Assembly (NCBI GenBank): GCA_944387895.1
Contig: CALXGQ010000030.1
Coordinates: 42,121 to 106,120, forward strand
DNA length: 64,000 nucleotides
Reading direction: 5' to 3'
Source: an uncultured Clostridia bacterium
GTDB lineage: Bacteria; Bacillota; Clostridia; Oscillospirales; QAKW01
Below, in pieces: positions 31,189 through 39,604 of the stretch. The notes under the pieces are model-generated. The model saw only the letters and a program-made list of their open reading frames with translations. It had not been told where the DNA came from and searched no databases. The translations under genes and the position numbers were made by a program. Position 1 is the first letter of the stretch; every line of letters begins with the position of its first letter.

Positions 31189-32142
31189 TTAGGCAACGTC
31201 GGTTGCCGTGATGGTGGTGGGAACGGTCAGCCCCAGTTCGGCGCAGACGGTGCTGTTGTAGTAGTTATCCGGATCGGTGATGGTGGAGACCGGGATTTCA
31301 TCGGCGCTCTTGCCGTTGAGGATTTCGGCGGCGGCTTTGCCCGCGGCGGCGCCTACGTCGAGATATTCAATGGAGGCGCTGGCCACGCAGCCGACCTTGA
31401 CCTGCTCGATTTCCGAACCGAAAACGGGGATTTTGTTTTCATTGGTGATGGGCAGGATATTGGATTCCAGCTTGCCGACGATGGTGTTGTCCAGCAGGTT
31501 GACAAAGCAGTCTACGCCGCTGGCGATCAGCTCGTTGGTTTTGGAATCGATGGTGTTGATGTCCGCCACGGCGCTATCCAGAACGGTCATGCCCTCATAG
31601 GCGGCGGCCGCCTCTTTCAGGCTGGATACCTGAACGGGGGAGCTGGATTCATCGGTGGAATACATGACGCCGATGGTCAGATCGGTTCTGCCCATAAAGG
31701 CGGTCACAACCTCCAGCTGCTTTTCAAAGTTGGGGATATCAGAGGAACCGGTCAGGTTTTCGTAGTTTTCCATAACGGCGGCGTCGGTAACGGCGCAGTA
31801 GACCACCGGCACGTCGGTATCGGCCGCGGCGGTGGCGACGGCGACAGCGGAGGGCGTTGCGATCCCGATGATCACCTTGGCCTGCTTATTGACCAGCGTT
31901 TGCGCCTGGCTCTGGGAAACGGTGGAGTCGAAATTGCTGTTGACATACTCAATGGTATAGTCTTCGAGATTGATTCCGGCTTCTTCAAGCCCGGCGATCA
32001 CGCCGTCGTAGCAGTTATTGAGGGAGCCGTGGGAACCGAACTGGATGATGCCGATGACCGGCTTGGACGCATTGCAGGAGCAGAGCCCGGCCAGAAGAGC
32101 CGCGGCGGCCAGAACAGCGAGAAGTCTTTTGATGGTTTTCAT
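31189..32142 (-). CDS. trpX: Tryptophan-type ABC importer, substrate-binding lipoprotein (set 1)
   Basis: A 317-aa protein with a lipoprotein signal (AAALLAGLCSCNAS, acylated Cys about 21-23) and the PF04392 binding domain: GIIQFGSHGSLNNCYDGVIAGL, then VIGIATPSAVAVATAAA and IPVFGSEIEQVKVGC. It captures the substrate outside the membrane. A 5' leader of about 390 bases contains a T-box whose specifier reads UGG, so the operon should be induced by tryptophan shortage and tryptophan (or a precursor) is the likely ligand. AAAGGAG precedes the ATG. Confidence 0.85.
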   Translation of the reverse strand: MKTIKRLLAVLAAAALLAGLCSCNASKPVIGIIQFGSHGSLNNCYDGVIAGLEEAGINLEDYTIEYVNSNFDSTVSQSQAQTLVNKQAKVIIGIATPSAVAVATAAADTDVPVVYCAVTDAAVMENYENLTGSSDIPNFEKQLEVVTAFMGRTDLTIGVMYSTDESSSPVQVSSLKEAAAAYEGMTVLDSAVADINTIDSKTNELIASGVDCFVNLLDNTIVGKLESNILPITNENKIPVFGSEIEQVKVGCVASASIEYLDVGAAAGKAAAEILNGKSADEIPVSTITDPDNYYNSTVCAELGLTVPTTITATDVA

Positions 32143-32251
32143 GATGGTATTCTCCTTTATTGATGTTTTATGGTTGATGGAATGGAAAAGCGGGGGAGAA
32201 AAGGCTTCGCCATCGACGGGTCAACAAAAACATTTCAGATTCCTCCTGACT

Positions 32252-32536
32252 GAAAAAATAAAATCCCATACTTCCCGAAGGAAGTATGGGACAGAAAAAC
32301 AAATTTCTGCGGTGCCACCCAAATTGATGATTCATCATCCGCTCATTCCGCACGATCATGCGGTTCGTGACGATAACGGGCACGTCCCGTCAGCTGCTAC
32401 TTGCGGAAATTCCGCGTTCGGCTGCCCTCATAAGTCCATTCAAAATTCCTTATCACTACCGCATTCCCAGCATCAGCGGCTCTCTGAGAGCTTCCGGAAT
32501 TCCTACTTACTCTTATTCAACGGTTTTAATGGCATT
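32252..32536 (-). ncRNA. Tryptophan T-box riboswitch
   Basis: Reading the minus strand: the 5' stem I motif AGAGTAAGTAGG is followed by AGAGAGCCG and the specifier loop GAATGGACTTATGAG, with codon UGG at 32438-32436. Next come the stem II/III region, the conserved T-box TGGGTGGCACCGC (32321-32309) that pairs with uncharged tRNA, and a 12-bp terminator stem (32264-32275/32280-32291) followed by TTTTATTTTTT. Uncharged tRNA-Trp would favour the antiterminator and switch on the importer. Confidence 0.93.
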
Positions 32537-32565
32537 ACTATACCACAAAGAAAAAAAGATGTCAA
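32537..32565 (-). promoter_or_regulatory. Promoter of the T-box-controlled operon
   Basis: TTGACA (32560-32565), 17 bases, TATAGT (32537-32542) on the minus strand, starting the T-box leader. It lies just after the stop of the set 2 ATPase gene, with no terminator between. Confidence 0.82.
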
Positions 32566-32588
32566 GTTTTTTTTGAAAAAGTTTTTGC

Positions 32589-33383
32589 TCAGCTTAAAAG
32601 AGCGCGGTCGTTGGCGAAGGAGGAGCCGCTGATCTTATGGAAGGTTTCAAGGAGCTTTTCAACGGTCAGCTTCTTCTTTTCCTCGCCCCGGACATCCAGA
32701 ATGATGGTGCCGGCGTTCATCATGATCAGCCGGTTGCCGTTGTTGATGGCGTCCTGCATATTATGGGTGATCATCAGGGTGGTCAGCTTGCTCTCTTCGA
32801 TGATTTCCCGGGTGATGGACAAAACCTTGGCGGCGGTTTTGGGATCCAGCGCCGCGGTATGCTCGTCCAGCAGGAGCAGCTCGGGATTGTTCATCGAGGC
32901 CATCAGGAGGGTGATGGCCTGCCGCTGTCCGCCGGAAAGAAGGCCGACCTTGGTGGAAAGCCGGTCCTCCAGCCCCAGATCCAGCCGCTGGAGCAGCTCC
33001 TTATAGAGCTGGCGGTCCGCATCGGTGATGGCCCAGCCGAGGCCCCGCCGTTTTCCCCGGTTCATCGCCAGGGACATATTTTCTTCGATCCACATATCCG
33101 CGGCCGTACCGGTCATGGGATCCTGAAAGACCCGGCCGATGAATTTGGCGCGCTTATGCTCCGGGAGCTTGGAAATTTCCCGCCCGTTGATGAAGATCTT
33201 GCCGCCGTCGATCGGATAGGTGCCGGCGATGGCGTTGAGCATGGTGGATTTTCCGGCGCCGTTGCCGCCGATCACCGTAACGAAATCACCGTCCTCCAGC
33301 GTGAGGGAAAGGCGATCCAGCGCCAGCTTTTCGTTGACGGTATTGGGATTGAAGATTTTGGTGACGTTTTTGAGCTCAAGCAT
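32589..33383 (-). CDS. TrpXYZ-type ABC importer, ATPase (set 2)
   Basis: A 264-aa ABC ATPase with Walker A GGNGAGKST, FQDP, LSGGQRQA, LLLLDEHTAALDP and ITHN, the same variant motifs as the set 1 ATPase. GGAGG lies 9 bases before the ATG at 33383, inside the end of the permease gene (8-base overlap). No terminator follows, so transcripts from this set would run into the T-box of set 1. Confidence 0.85.
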   Translation of the reverse strand: MLELKNVTKIFNPNTVNEKLALDRLSLTLEDGDFVTVIGGNGAGKSTMLNAIAGTYPIDGGKIFINGREISKLPEHKRAKFIGRVFQDPMTGTAADMWIEENMSLAMNRGKRRGLGWAITDADRQLYKELLQRLDLGLEDRLSTKVGLLSGGQRQAITLLMASMNNPELLLLDEHTAALDPKTAAKVLSITREIIEESKLTTLMITHNMQDAINNGNRLIMMNAGTIILDVRGEEKKKLTVEKLLETFHKISGSSFANDRALLS

Positions 33384-34275
33384 GATCGGCGTCCTCCTTC
33401 CTGGTTCTCTTGGAGAAGTAGGTCTTTTTGAAGTGGGGGATCGCCAGAAAGATGGCGACAACCAGAGCGGAAAGCATCTTCAGCAGGTCGGTATCCAGCC
33501 CGATGAAGATCACGGTCTGGTAAACGATGTAGTAAATGACGCCGCCCAGGATCACGCCGGTGAGGCGCACCACGAAATTCTGCGGCAGCCGCGAAATCAG
33601 CGCGTCGCCGATGATAACGGCGGCCAGCCCGATCACGATGGCGCCGCGGCCGTCGTTGATGTCCGCCTTTCCGGAATACTGCGCCAGCAGGGCGCCGGCC
33701 AGGGCGACGATTCCGTTGGAAAGGGCCAGGCCAAAGACTTTATTGAAGCTGGTATTGATGCCCTGCGCCCGGGCCATTTTTTCGTTGCAGCCCGTCGCGC
33801 GGACGGCGGCGCCGAACTTTGTTCCGAAGAACCAGTAAAGAAGGGCGATGATGACAACGCAGAACAGCGCCAGAATCACCAGCGCATGGTATTTATCCAG
33901 CTGACGGATCAAAACGTCGTAGCTGCGCGCAGGCAGCGCCTGATTGGCCTTGCCCATGATTTTCAGGTTGACGGACCAGAGGATCAGCTGCGTCAGGATC
34001 CCGGAGAGAATGGCGGGGATCCCCATAAAGGTGTGGAAGATGCCGGTCAGCAGGCCGCAGAGCATCCCGGCCAGCAGGGCGATCAGCATCGCCGGCCAGA
34101 CGTTCCAGCCATTGACCATCAGCATGGCGCAGACCGCCATGCCCGTTACCATGGAGCCGTCTACGGTCAGATCGGCAAGATCCAGGATTTTATAGGTGAT
34201 GTATACGCCGATGGCCATGATGCCCCAGATGAAGCCCTGCGCCACAGCACCCGGCAACGCATTGAGTAAATCCAT
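33376..34275 (-). CDS. TrpXYZ-type ABC importer, permease (set 2)
   Basis: A 299-aa membrane protein with about 8 helices and the same family loops as the set 1 permease: KILDLADLTVDGSMVTG and AVRATGCNEKMARAQGINT. It is paired with the ATPase that overlaps it and the lipoprotein encoded upstream. Confidence 0.85.
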   Translation of the reverse strand: MDLLNALPGAVAQGFIWGIMAIGVYITYKILDLADLTVDGSMVTGMAVCAMLMVNGWNVWPAMLIALLAGMLCGLLTGIFHTFMGIPAILSGILTQLILWSVNLKIMGKANQALPARSYDVLIRQLDKYHALVILALFCVVIIALLYWFFGTKFGAAVRATGCNEKMARAQGINTSFNKVFGLALSNGIVALAGALLAQYSGKADINDGRGAIVIGLAAVIIGDALISRLPQNFVVRLTGVILGGVIYYIVYQTVIFIGLDTDLLKMLSALVVAIFLAIPHFKKTYFSKRTRKEDADHA

Positions 34276-34340
34276 AGCAATACTCCTGTTCGGCGGCCTC
34301 CTTTGGATCAGGCAGGGCCGCGTCGTCCTTTTTTTAAATG

Positions 34341-34374
34341 AAATGTGCCGTCACCGGCAGGCAACGGCACATTT
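34341..34374 (-). other. Intercistronic hairpin after the binding-protein gene (set 2)
   Basis: AAATGTGCCGT/ACGGCACATTT form an 11-bp stem between the binding-protein and permease genes, at the same place as the hairpin in set 1. In the minus direction no useful T run follows. Confidence 0.65.
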
Positions 34375-34410
34375 ATTATAAAATACTACGCATAAAAATG
34401 CAAGAGTTTT

Positions 34411-35385
34411 TTAGTCCAGGGGCTGATAATCCTCCGGAACGGTGATGCCCAGCTCCTCGCAGATGGTCGGATTGTATTTCTTGGTGGGGGTGGTATCGTA
34501 TTCGATGGGCATTTCGGAAATGTCGGATTCACCCGTCAGGATCTTGACCGCCATCTCGCCGGTGATTCTGCCCAGATTGTAGTAGTCGATGGAAAGGGTA
34601 GCGATGCCGCAGCCGCCGCAGATCCCCGCTTCGCCGGCAATGATGGGGGTCTTGGTGGGCAAAACAGTATTGTTGATGGTTTCGGTGCAGTCCGCCGCCT
34701 TATTGTCGGTGGGGATGTAGATGGCGTCGCACTTGGCGGCCGCCGCCGCAGCAACCTGCGCCACGTCGTTGGAATCGGAGAACTTGTAGTCCTCAACCGT
34801 CAGGCCTTTATCCTCCAGATAAGCGCGCACCACTTCCACCTGATAGGCGGAGTTCGGCTCGGCGGAGCAATAAAGCAGACCAACGGTCTGGGCGGTAGGC
34901 ACCAGATCGATGATCATCTGCGCCTGCTCGTCCAGCGGCGCAAGATCGGAGGTACCGGAAATATTGCCGCCTACCGTGCCGTCGAAGTTCTCAATCTCCA
35001 GGGCGGTGCCGTATTCGGTGATGGAGGTGCCCAGAATGGGAATGGTGGTGGTGGCATTGGCCGCCGCCTGCAGCGCGCTGGTGGCGTTGCCCAGGATCAG
35101 ATCGACATTCTTGGATACAAAGTCGTTGACAATGGTGGTGCAGACCGTGGATTCACCGGCGGCGTCCTGCTCAAGAAAAGTGACGTTCTCTTCGCCCAGC
35201 GCCTCAACAATGGCGTCCTTGAAGCCGGTGGTGGCGTTCACAAGGGCTTCATGGGGCGCCTGCTGGCAGATGCCGATGGTGTATTTCCCCTCTTCGTCGT
35301 CCTTCTGGCAGGAGGAAAGGGAAAGGGATCCGGTCACCAGCATGGTTGCAGCCGCAGCGGCTGCGAGGATTCTTTTCAGTTTCAT
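34411..35385 (-). CDS. TrpXYZ-type ABC importer, substrate-binding lipoprotein (set 2)
   Basis: A 324-aa lipoprotein (signal ending GSLSLSSCQKDD; acylated Cys about 26) with the PF04392 domain: GICQQAPHEALVNATTGFKDAI, VDLILGNATSALQAAAN and TPIIAGEAGICGGCGI. It is a paralogue of the set 1 protein but its N-terminal pocket reads QQAPHEALVNA instead of QFGSHGSLNN, and its promoter has no T-box, so the ligand may differ from tryptophan. Confidence 0.87.
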   Translation of the reverse strand: MKLKRILAAAAAATMLVTGSLSLSSCQKDDEEGKYTIGICQQAPHEALVNATTGFKDAIVEALGEENVTFLEQDAAGESTVCTTIVNDFVSKNVDLILGNATSALQAAANATTTIPILGTSITEYGTALEIENFDGTVGGNISGTSDLAPLDEQAQMIIDLVPTAQTVGLLYCSAEPNSAYQVEVVRAYLEDKGLTVEDYKFSDSNDVAQVAAAAAAKCDAIYIPTDNKAADCTETINNTVLPTKTPIIAGEAGICGGCGIATLSIDYYNLGRITGEMAVKILTGESDISEMPIEYDTTPTKKYNPTICEELGITVPEDYQPLD

Positions 35386-35451
35386 AGCGTTTCTCCTTCT
35401 CTTTTGTCCCGGCGGGTGCGCCGGAGGGATTCATCCCTTTATTTGTTTATA

Positions 35452-35480
35452 ACTTTAACACTTTTTCAGCGTAAAGTCAA
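35452..35480 (-). promoter_or_regulatory. Promoter of importer set 2
   Basis: TTGACT (35475-35480), 17 bases, TAAAGT (35452-35457) on the minus strand. The leader is short and has no T-box. Confidence 0.75.
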
Positions 35481-35491
35481 GGACATTTTGC

Positions 35492-35525
35492 AAAAAAAAG
35501 GGAATTTACCCCCGGGTAAATTTCC
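35492..35525 (-). terminator. Terminator of the cell-shape operon
   Basis: Stem GGAAATTTACCC/GGGTAAATTCC with a short loop is followed by eight T on the minus strand, just after the HAD gene. Confidence 0.9.
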
Positions 35526-35535
35526 TTTTTTATAG

Positions 35536-36150
35536 TCAGGGAAGAACGCCCAGCCGCGCCAGCTCGGCGCGCAGAGCGACGGCGCTGGTATAATGCCAGG
35601 CCTGAAAGCCCAGGCTCCGGGCAGAATCCACGTTTTCGGAGGAATCGTCGATAAAGAGCGTTTCGGCCGGTTCGATGCCCAGATGCCCGGCGGTATAGGT
35701 AAAGATCCGGGGATCGGGCTTGAGCAGATGGATCTGATAGGAGATGACCGCGCCGTCCAGATCCTGAAGGGCGGGGCAGTACCGGCGGCGAAATTCATCG
35801 AAGCGATGGGGGAAATTGGAGAGCAGGAAACAGCGCCGTCCCGCGGCGTGCAGCTCCGGGATGATGGTTTCCATTTCAGGGAAGGTCGGAAGCCATGCGA
35901 TCCATTCCTCCATAAACTGCCGCAGATGCTCCGGCCGGATCTCGGGGTGCTGCTTTTGCAGCAGGGCGCGGCATCCTTCGGTATCGCAGTCGCCTTTATC
36001 GTAGAGCTGCGTCCAGGGGCTGACGTCGGAAAAAAGCATCTCTGTGAACCGGGCCGCCAGCTCCGGATCGCCGGTGATTTTTCTCATCAGCGCTTCATAC
36101 TGGATGTCGACAAAAACGCCGCCGCAGTCAAAAAGGATGTTTTTAATCAT
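35536..36150 (-). CDS. HAD superfamily hydrolase
   Basis: A 204-aa phosphatase-like protein. Motif 1 is FDCGGVFVD with the nucleophile Asp8 and Gly in place of the second Asp. Motif 2 is LLSNFP, motif 3 the Lys in LLKPDPRIF and motif 4 FIDDSSENVDSA. The replaced second Asp and the helical cap resemble the YihX/YqfL-like branch of alpha-D-glucose-1-phosphate-type phosphatases. It is the last gene before the terminator of the operon with pbp2, 36 bases downstream. Confidence 0.85.
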   Translation of the reverse strand: MIKNILFDCGGVFVDIQYEALMRKITGDPELAARFTEMLFSDVSPWTQLYDKGDCDTEGCRALLQKQHPEIRPEHLRQFMEEWIAWLPTFPEMETIIPELHAAGRRCFLLSNFPHRFDEFRRRYCPALQDLDGAVISYQIHLLKPDPRIFTYTAGHLGIEPAETLFIDDSSENVDSARSLGFQAWHYTSAVALRAELARLGVLP

Positions 36151-36186
36151 GGCAAACAGCCTCCTTCATAAAAAGATACGTGGGTG

Positions 36187-38244
36187 TTACGCAGCGGGGA
36201 GCAGAACAGATTCCTCCGTCACGGTATCGCTGACAGTAACGTCGGCAAAATAAGCGTCGAAGATATCTCTGGCAACGGAGCCGACGTAGTTGCCGTGGGC
36301 GCCGTGCTCCACTACGACGCAGACGGCGATCTGCGGATCGTCGTAGGGGGCGAAGGCCACGAAAATGCCGTTGGCCGTTCCGCTGGGAACCGAGGCGGTT
36401 CCGGTTTTGGCGCCTGCCGTCAGGGCATAGGAGGAGCCGAAAACGCCCGCCGCGGTGCCGGTGGTGGCGCATTGACGCATCCCTTCCATGATGGCGTGGT
36501 AATTTTCGTCCTTCATATGGAGGTTATCGGCCACCTCGATCTGTTCCTCCTGGATGCAAACGCCGCTGGCGGCGTCGTAGACGCCCTGCACCAGATGGGT
36601 GGCGTAGCGGGTGCCGCCGTTGACGATGGTGGCCACATAATTGGCCAGCTGAAGGGGGGTGAACAGATTGTCGGATTGCCCGATCGCCGCCTGAAGCGTA
36701 TCGCCGGGGTACCAGTAATCGTCGATGGAGGCGCGGTAGTCGGGCCCGGCCAGGATTCCGGAGGCTTCGCCGATCTCCACGCCGGTTTTAACCCCCAGGC
36801 CCAGCTTGCGGCAATATTGGTTGAGGGCGTCGATCCCCAGCCGGTCCGCCACTTCGTAGAAATAGTAGTTGCAGGAGTTTTTCAGCGCCGCCACGATATC
36901 CTGCAGGCCGTGGCCCCGGCCGTAGTCGGAGTAATACCAGCAGCGGGGCGAATAGCTCGGGGCATATTTCGTATAGATCCCGGTGTCCAGAATCTGCTCC
37001 TCCAGCCCCACCGCGCCTTCCTCCAGCGCGGCGATGCCGGTGGCCATCTTGAAGGTGGATCCGGGCGCATAGGTGCCGTAGAAGGCACGGTTGAAAAGAG
37101 GCTTGGTTTCGTCCGTCGCCAGCGCGGTGTAATTGGACTGATATTCGTCCTGCGTATAGGTGGGATAGCTGGCGCTGGCCAGAATGGCGCCGGTGTTGAT
37201 GTCGACGGCGACGACCGCGCCGGCATTGGCGTCCTCTCCGTCCCGCCCCGGTTCATCGGATCGCTCAACGATGGTTTCAATACAATTCTTCAGGGACTCC
37301 TGCGCTGTTTTTTGCAGGTTGCTGTCGATGGTCAGAACCACGTTGTTCCCGCTCTGCGCCTCCTCCAGAACGGTGACGTTCAGCACCTTGCCGGAGGAAT
37401 CCCGCTCGATGACGCGGGTGCCGTCCGTACCCTTGAGCACGTCCTCCATGGCGCGTTCAATGCCGGATTTGCCCACGGTATCGTTCATGCTGTAGCCCTT
37501 TGCGGCCAGTTCTTCGTATTCCTCCGCGTAGATTTTGCCCACATAACCCAAAAGATGGGGGGCGATGGAGGGATCGGTATAATAGCGCAGGGGCTTGGTA
37601 TCGATATCCACGCCGACGTATTCGTCGGAGAGCTGCTTGATGGCGGACACCAGCTCCACGCTGACGTCCTCGGCAAATTCATAGGGATTGGAAAGGGAAA
37701 AGGAGGTCAGGCTCATCTCATACCGCACGCCGGCGATCAGCCGCTGCTCTTCTGCGGTATAGCCCTCCAGATCGTATTTTTCCGCCAGCGCCGCCATGGC
37801 TTCCTCCACCGTCGGCGGTTCCTTCAGATCCAGCGTCGAGACCAGCTCAAGGATCTCAGAACTGCTCATATCATCGGTGGTATAGGCAAAGGGCTCGGTT
37901 TTGGTGATGGGGAGATGGTCATAGTAGGCGGCGTTATATTCGTTCATCAGGCGGATCAGGCTGAGAATGATATCGTTCTGATCCTCCTTGGGCATCAGCG
38001 CCCGGGTGAATTTGACGCAGTAGCCGGTGGTGTTGGTAACAAGGCTGACGCCGTTGCAGTCGTAGATGCTGCCCCGGGAGGCGGTGATGGTTTCGGTGGA
38101 ATATATTTTCTGCTCCGATTGCTCTTTATAGTAGTCGCCGTTTACCAGCTGAAGGCGCACCAGAGCAATGAGGTAGCTGAAAAAGACGAGGAGCACCGCC
38201 GCCACCACCAGCGCGGCTCTGAATTTTCCGTTTTTGAAGGTCAA
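36187..38244 (-). CDS. mrdA: Penicillin-binding protein 2 (elongasome transpeptidase)
   Basis: A 685-aa class B PBP. One N-terminal helix (about 10-30) is followed by the dimerisation domain (ASRGSIYDCNG at about 55-65) and a transpeptidase domain with SxxK STFK (S396-K399), SxN SCN (457-459) and KTG (613-615). It cross-links peptidoglycan during side-wall growth with MreBCD. The start is TTG at 38244, whose TTGA overlaps the mreD stop by 4 bases; GGAGG stands 7 bases before. Length is normal for Gram-positive PBP2. Confidence 0.95.
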   Translation of the reverse strand: MTFKNGKFRAALVVAAVLLVFFSYLIALVRLQLVNGDYYKEQSEQKIYSTETITASRGSIYDCNGVSLVTNTTGYCVKFTRALMPKEDQNDIILSLIRLMNEYNAAYYDHLPITKTEPFAYTTDDMSSSEILELVSTLDLKEPPTVEEAMAALAEKYDLEGYTAEEQRLIAGVRYEMSLTSFSLSNPYEFAEDVSVELVSAIKQLSDEYVGVDIDTKPLRYYTDPSIAPHLLGYVGKIYAEEYEELAAKGYSMNDTVGKSGIERAMEDVLKGTDGTRVIERDSSGKVLNVTVLEEAQSGNNVVLTIDSNLQKTAQESLKNCIETIVERSDEPGRDGEDANAGAVVAVDINTGAILASASYPTYTQDEYQSNYTALATDETKPLFNRAFYGTYAPGSTFKMATGIAALEEGAVGLEEQILDTGIYTKYAPSYSPRCWYYSDYGRGHGLQDIVAALKNSCNYYFYEVADRLGIDALNQYCRKLGLGVKTGVEIGEASGILAGPDYRASIDDYWYPGDTLQAAIGQSDNLFTPLQLANYVATIVNGGTRYATHLVQGVYDAASGVCIQEEQIEVADNLHMKDENYHAIMEGMRQCATTGTAAGVFGSSYALTAGAKTGTASVPSGTANGIFVAFAPYDDPQIAVCVVVEHGAHGNYVGSVARDIFDAYFADVTVSDTVTEESVLLPAA

Positions 38245-38765
38245 AGCAGTTCCTCCCTTGCCCTGAATTTTTTGTCGTAGCGCCAGAGGATCCCGTAGAG
38301 CGGGAAGGTGAAGAGCCCGGTAAAAAAGAAAACGGGCAGGATCTGATGGATCAGCGCGTCGCCCAGCGGCAGCCGCGCCCAGAGCAGAAGGTGCCATAGA
38401 TAATCCAGGATCTGCTGGAGCATCACCGCGGCCAGGGAAACGAAGATGTAAATCAGGAAATTCCTTTGCAGAAAAAGCTCCAGCGCCACGGCGGTGAAAT
38501 AGCCGACGAACATAAAGAGGATGGCGTCGGTCCCTTCCAGAACTGCGGTGGTCATCTGAGAGAGGAGCCCGGCGATCAGCCCGAACCAGGCGGAGAACGC
38601 CGGGGACTCAAAGAAGGCGATCCCGACCGTCAGGAGCAGCAAAAGGGAAGGCGCGCACCCCAAAAAGCGCACGCCGAGAGCCGGTACGCTTTGCAGGAGA
38701 AAGCATACCAGCGTTAAAACAACATATAAAATGAATTTCCAGTAACTGCGGGGCTTGCTAAACAT
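38241..38765 (-). CDS. mreD: Rod shape-determining protein MreD
   Basis: A 174-aa protein with five to six membrane helices and typical MreD features (short N-terminus, then VVLTLVCFLLQSVPALG and PSLLLLLTVGIAFF). It belongs to the elongasome and lies between mreC and pbp2, touching or overlapping both. Confidence 0.92.
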   Translation of the reverse strand: MFSKPRSYWKFILYVVLTLVCFLLQSVPALGVRFLGCAPSLLLLLTVGIAFFESPAFSAWFGLIAGLLSQMTTAVLEGTDAILFMFVGYFTAVALELFLQRNFLIYIFVSLAAVMLQQILDYLWHLLLWARLPLGDALIHQILPVFFFTGLFTFPLYGILWRYDKKFRAREELL

Positions 38766-39604
38766 CAGCTCTCACTCTCAAAATTCGTGACCACAAAAAC
38801 GGTGCTGACCTGATCGACGTCAACAGCCGGCTCCAAAACTGCATACTGGGAGATGCCGTGGCTTTCGGTGCGCAGCTCCCGCACCCGCCCGATCAGAACG
38901 CCTTTCGGGAATACGCCGCCGACTCCGCTGGTTTCCACCGCGTCGCCGCTGTTCAGAACCACGTCCGTATCCAGATAGGCCAGCTTCAAAAGCCCCTCCT
39001 CCGAGAGGTTGTAGTCCCAGTCCAAAACGCCGATGTCCTGGGTCCGGGTGACGATCGCGCCGATTTCGCAGGAGGAATCCAGAACGGTGGTGACCTTGCT
39101 CCAGGTCAGCCCCAGCTCGTTGATATATCCGACCACGCCGTCGGCTGTCATGACCAGATCCTTTTCGGCCAGGCCGTCGACAGAGCCCTTATTGAGGGTA
39201 AGGGTATGGGAATAGCCGTTCTGATCGCTGCCCACCACCAGGCAGGCGGAAAAAACAAAGTCCGTATGCTCCTCGGCAATGCCCAGCATCGCTTTGAGGC
39301 TTGCATTTTCGTTGGCGTACTCTTCCGCGTCCCGGATGAGCTGCCCGGCGCTTGCCAGCTCGTTTTTCAGCCGTTCATTTTCCTCTTCCAGCGCTTCATA
39401 ATCGGTATAGGCCCGAACCAGATTTCCGCCGTATTTCACAACGGTGGAGCAAAAATTCTGCACGGGGGTCACCAGGGAACCGGCCAGATTCTCCAGAAAG
39501 GAAAGGTGGCCGTTGGAGGCGGTGTCCAGCACCGTCATGCCCAAAAGCAGCGCCGCAACGATGCAGATGGCGATAAAGGTCCGGGTTTTCAGAAAGGCTT
39601 TCAT
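38765..39604 (-). CDS. mreC: Rod shape-determining protein MreC
   Basis: A 279-aa bitopic protein: N-terminal helix (about 8-28), a coiled coil (about 65-100: YEALEEENERLKNELASAGQLIRDAEEYANENASLKAML is its core region) and a beta-rich domain that contacts PBP2. It shares its first base with the mreB stop and its last with the mreD start, so translation is tightly coupled. Confidence 0.94.
   Translation of the reverse strand: MKAFLKTRTFIAICIVAALLLGMTVLDTASNGHLSFLENLAGSLVTPVQNFCSTVVKYGGNLVRAYTDYEALEEENERLKNELASAGQLIRDAEEYANENASLKAMLGIAEEHTDFVFSACLVVGSDQNGYSHTLTLNKGSVDGLAEKDLVMTADGVVGYINELGLTWSKVTTVLDSSCEIGAIVTRTQDIGVLDWDYNLSEEGLLKLAYLDTDVVLNSGDAVETSGVGGVFPKGVLIGRVRELRTESHGISQYAVLEPAVDVDQVSTVFVVTNFESES

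Noticed and set aside
31174..35450. Plus-strand frames across the binding-protein genes (329 aa at 31174, 180 aa at 34910)
   Set aside because: Shadows in Gly/Ala-rich genes; the opposite strand has signal peptides, ribosome sites and promoters.
36184..38280. 698-aa plus-strand frame opposite pbp2
   Set aside because: Antisense shadow; pbp2 has all three transpeptidase motifs.
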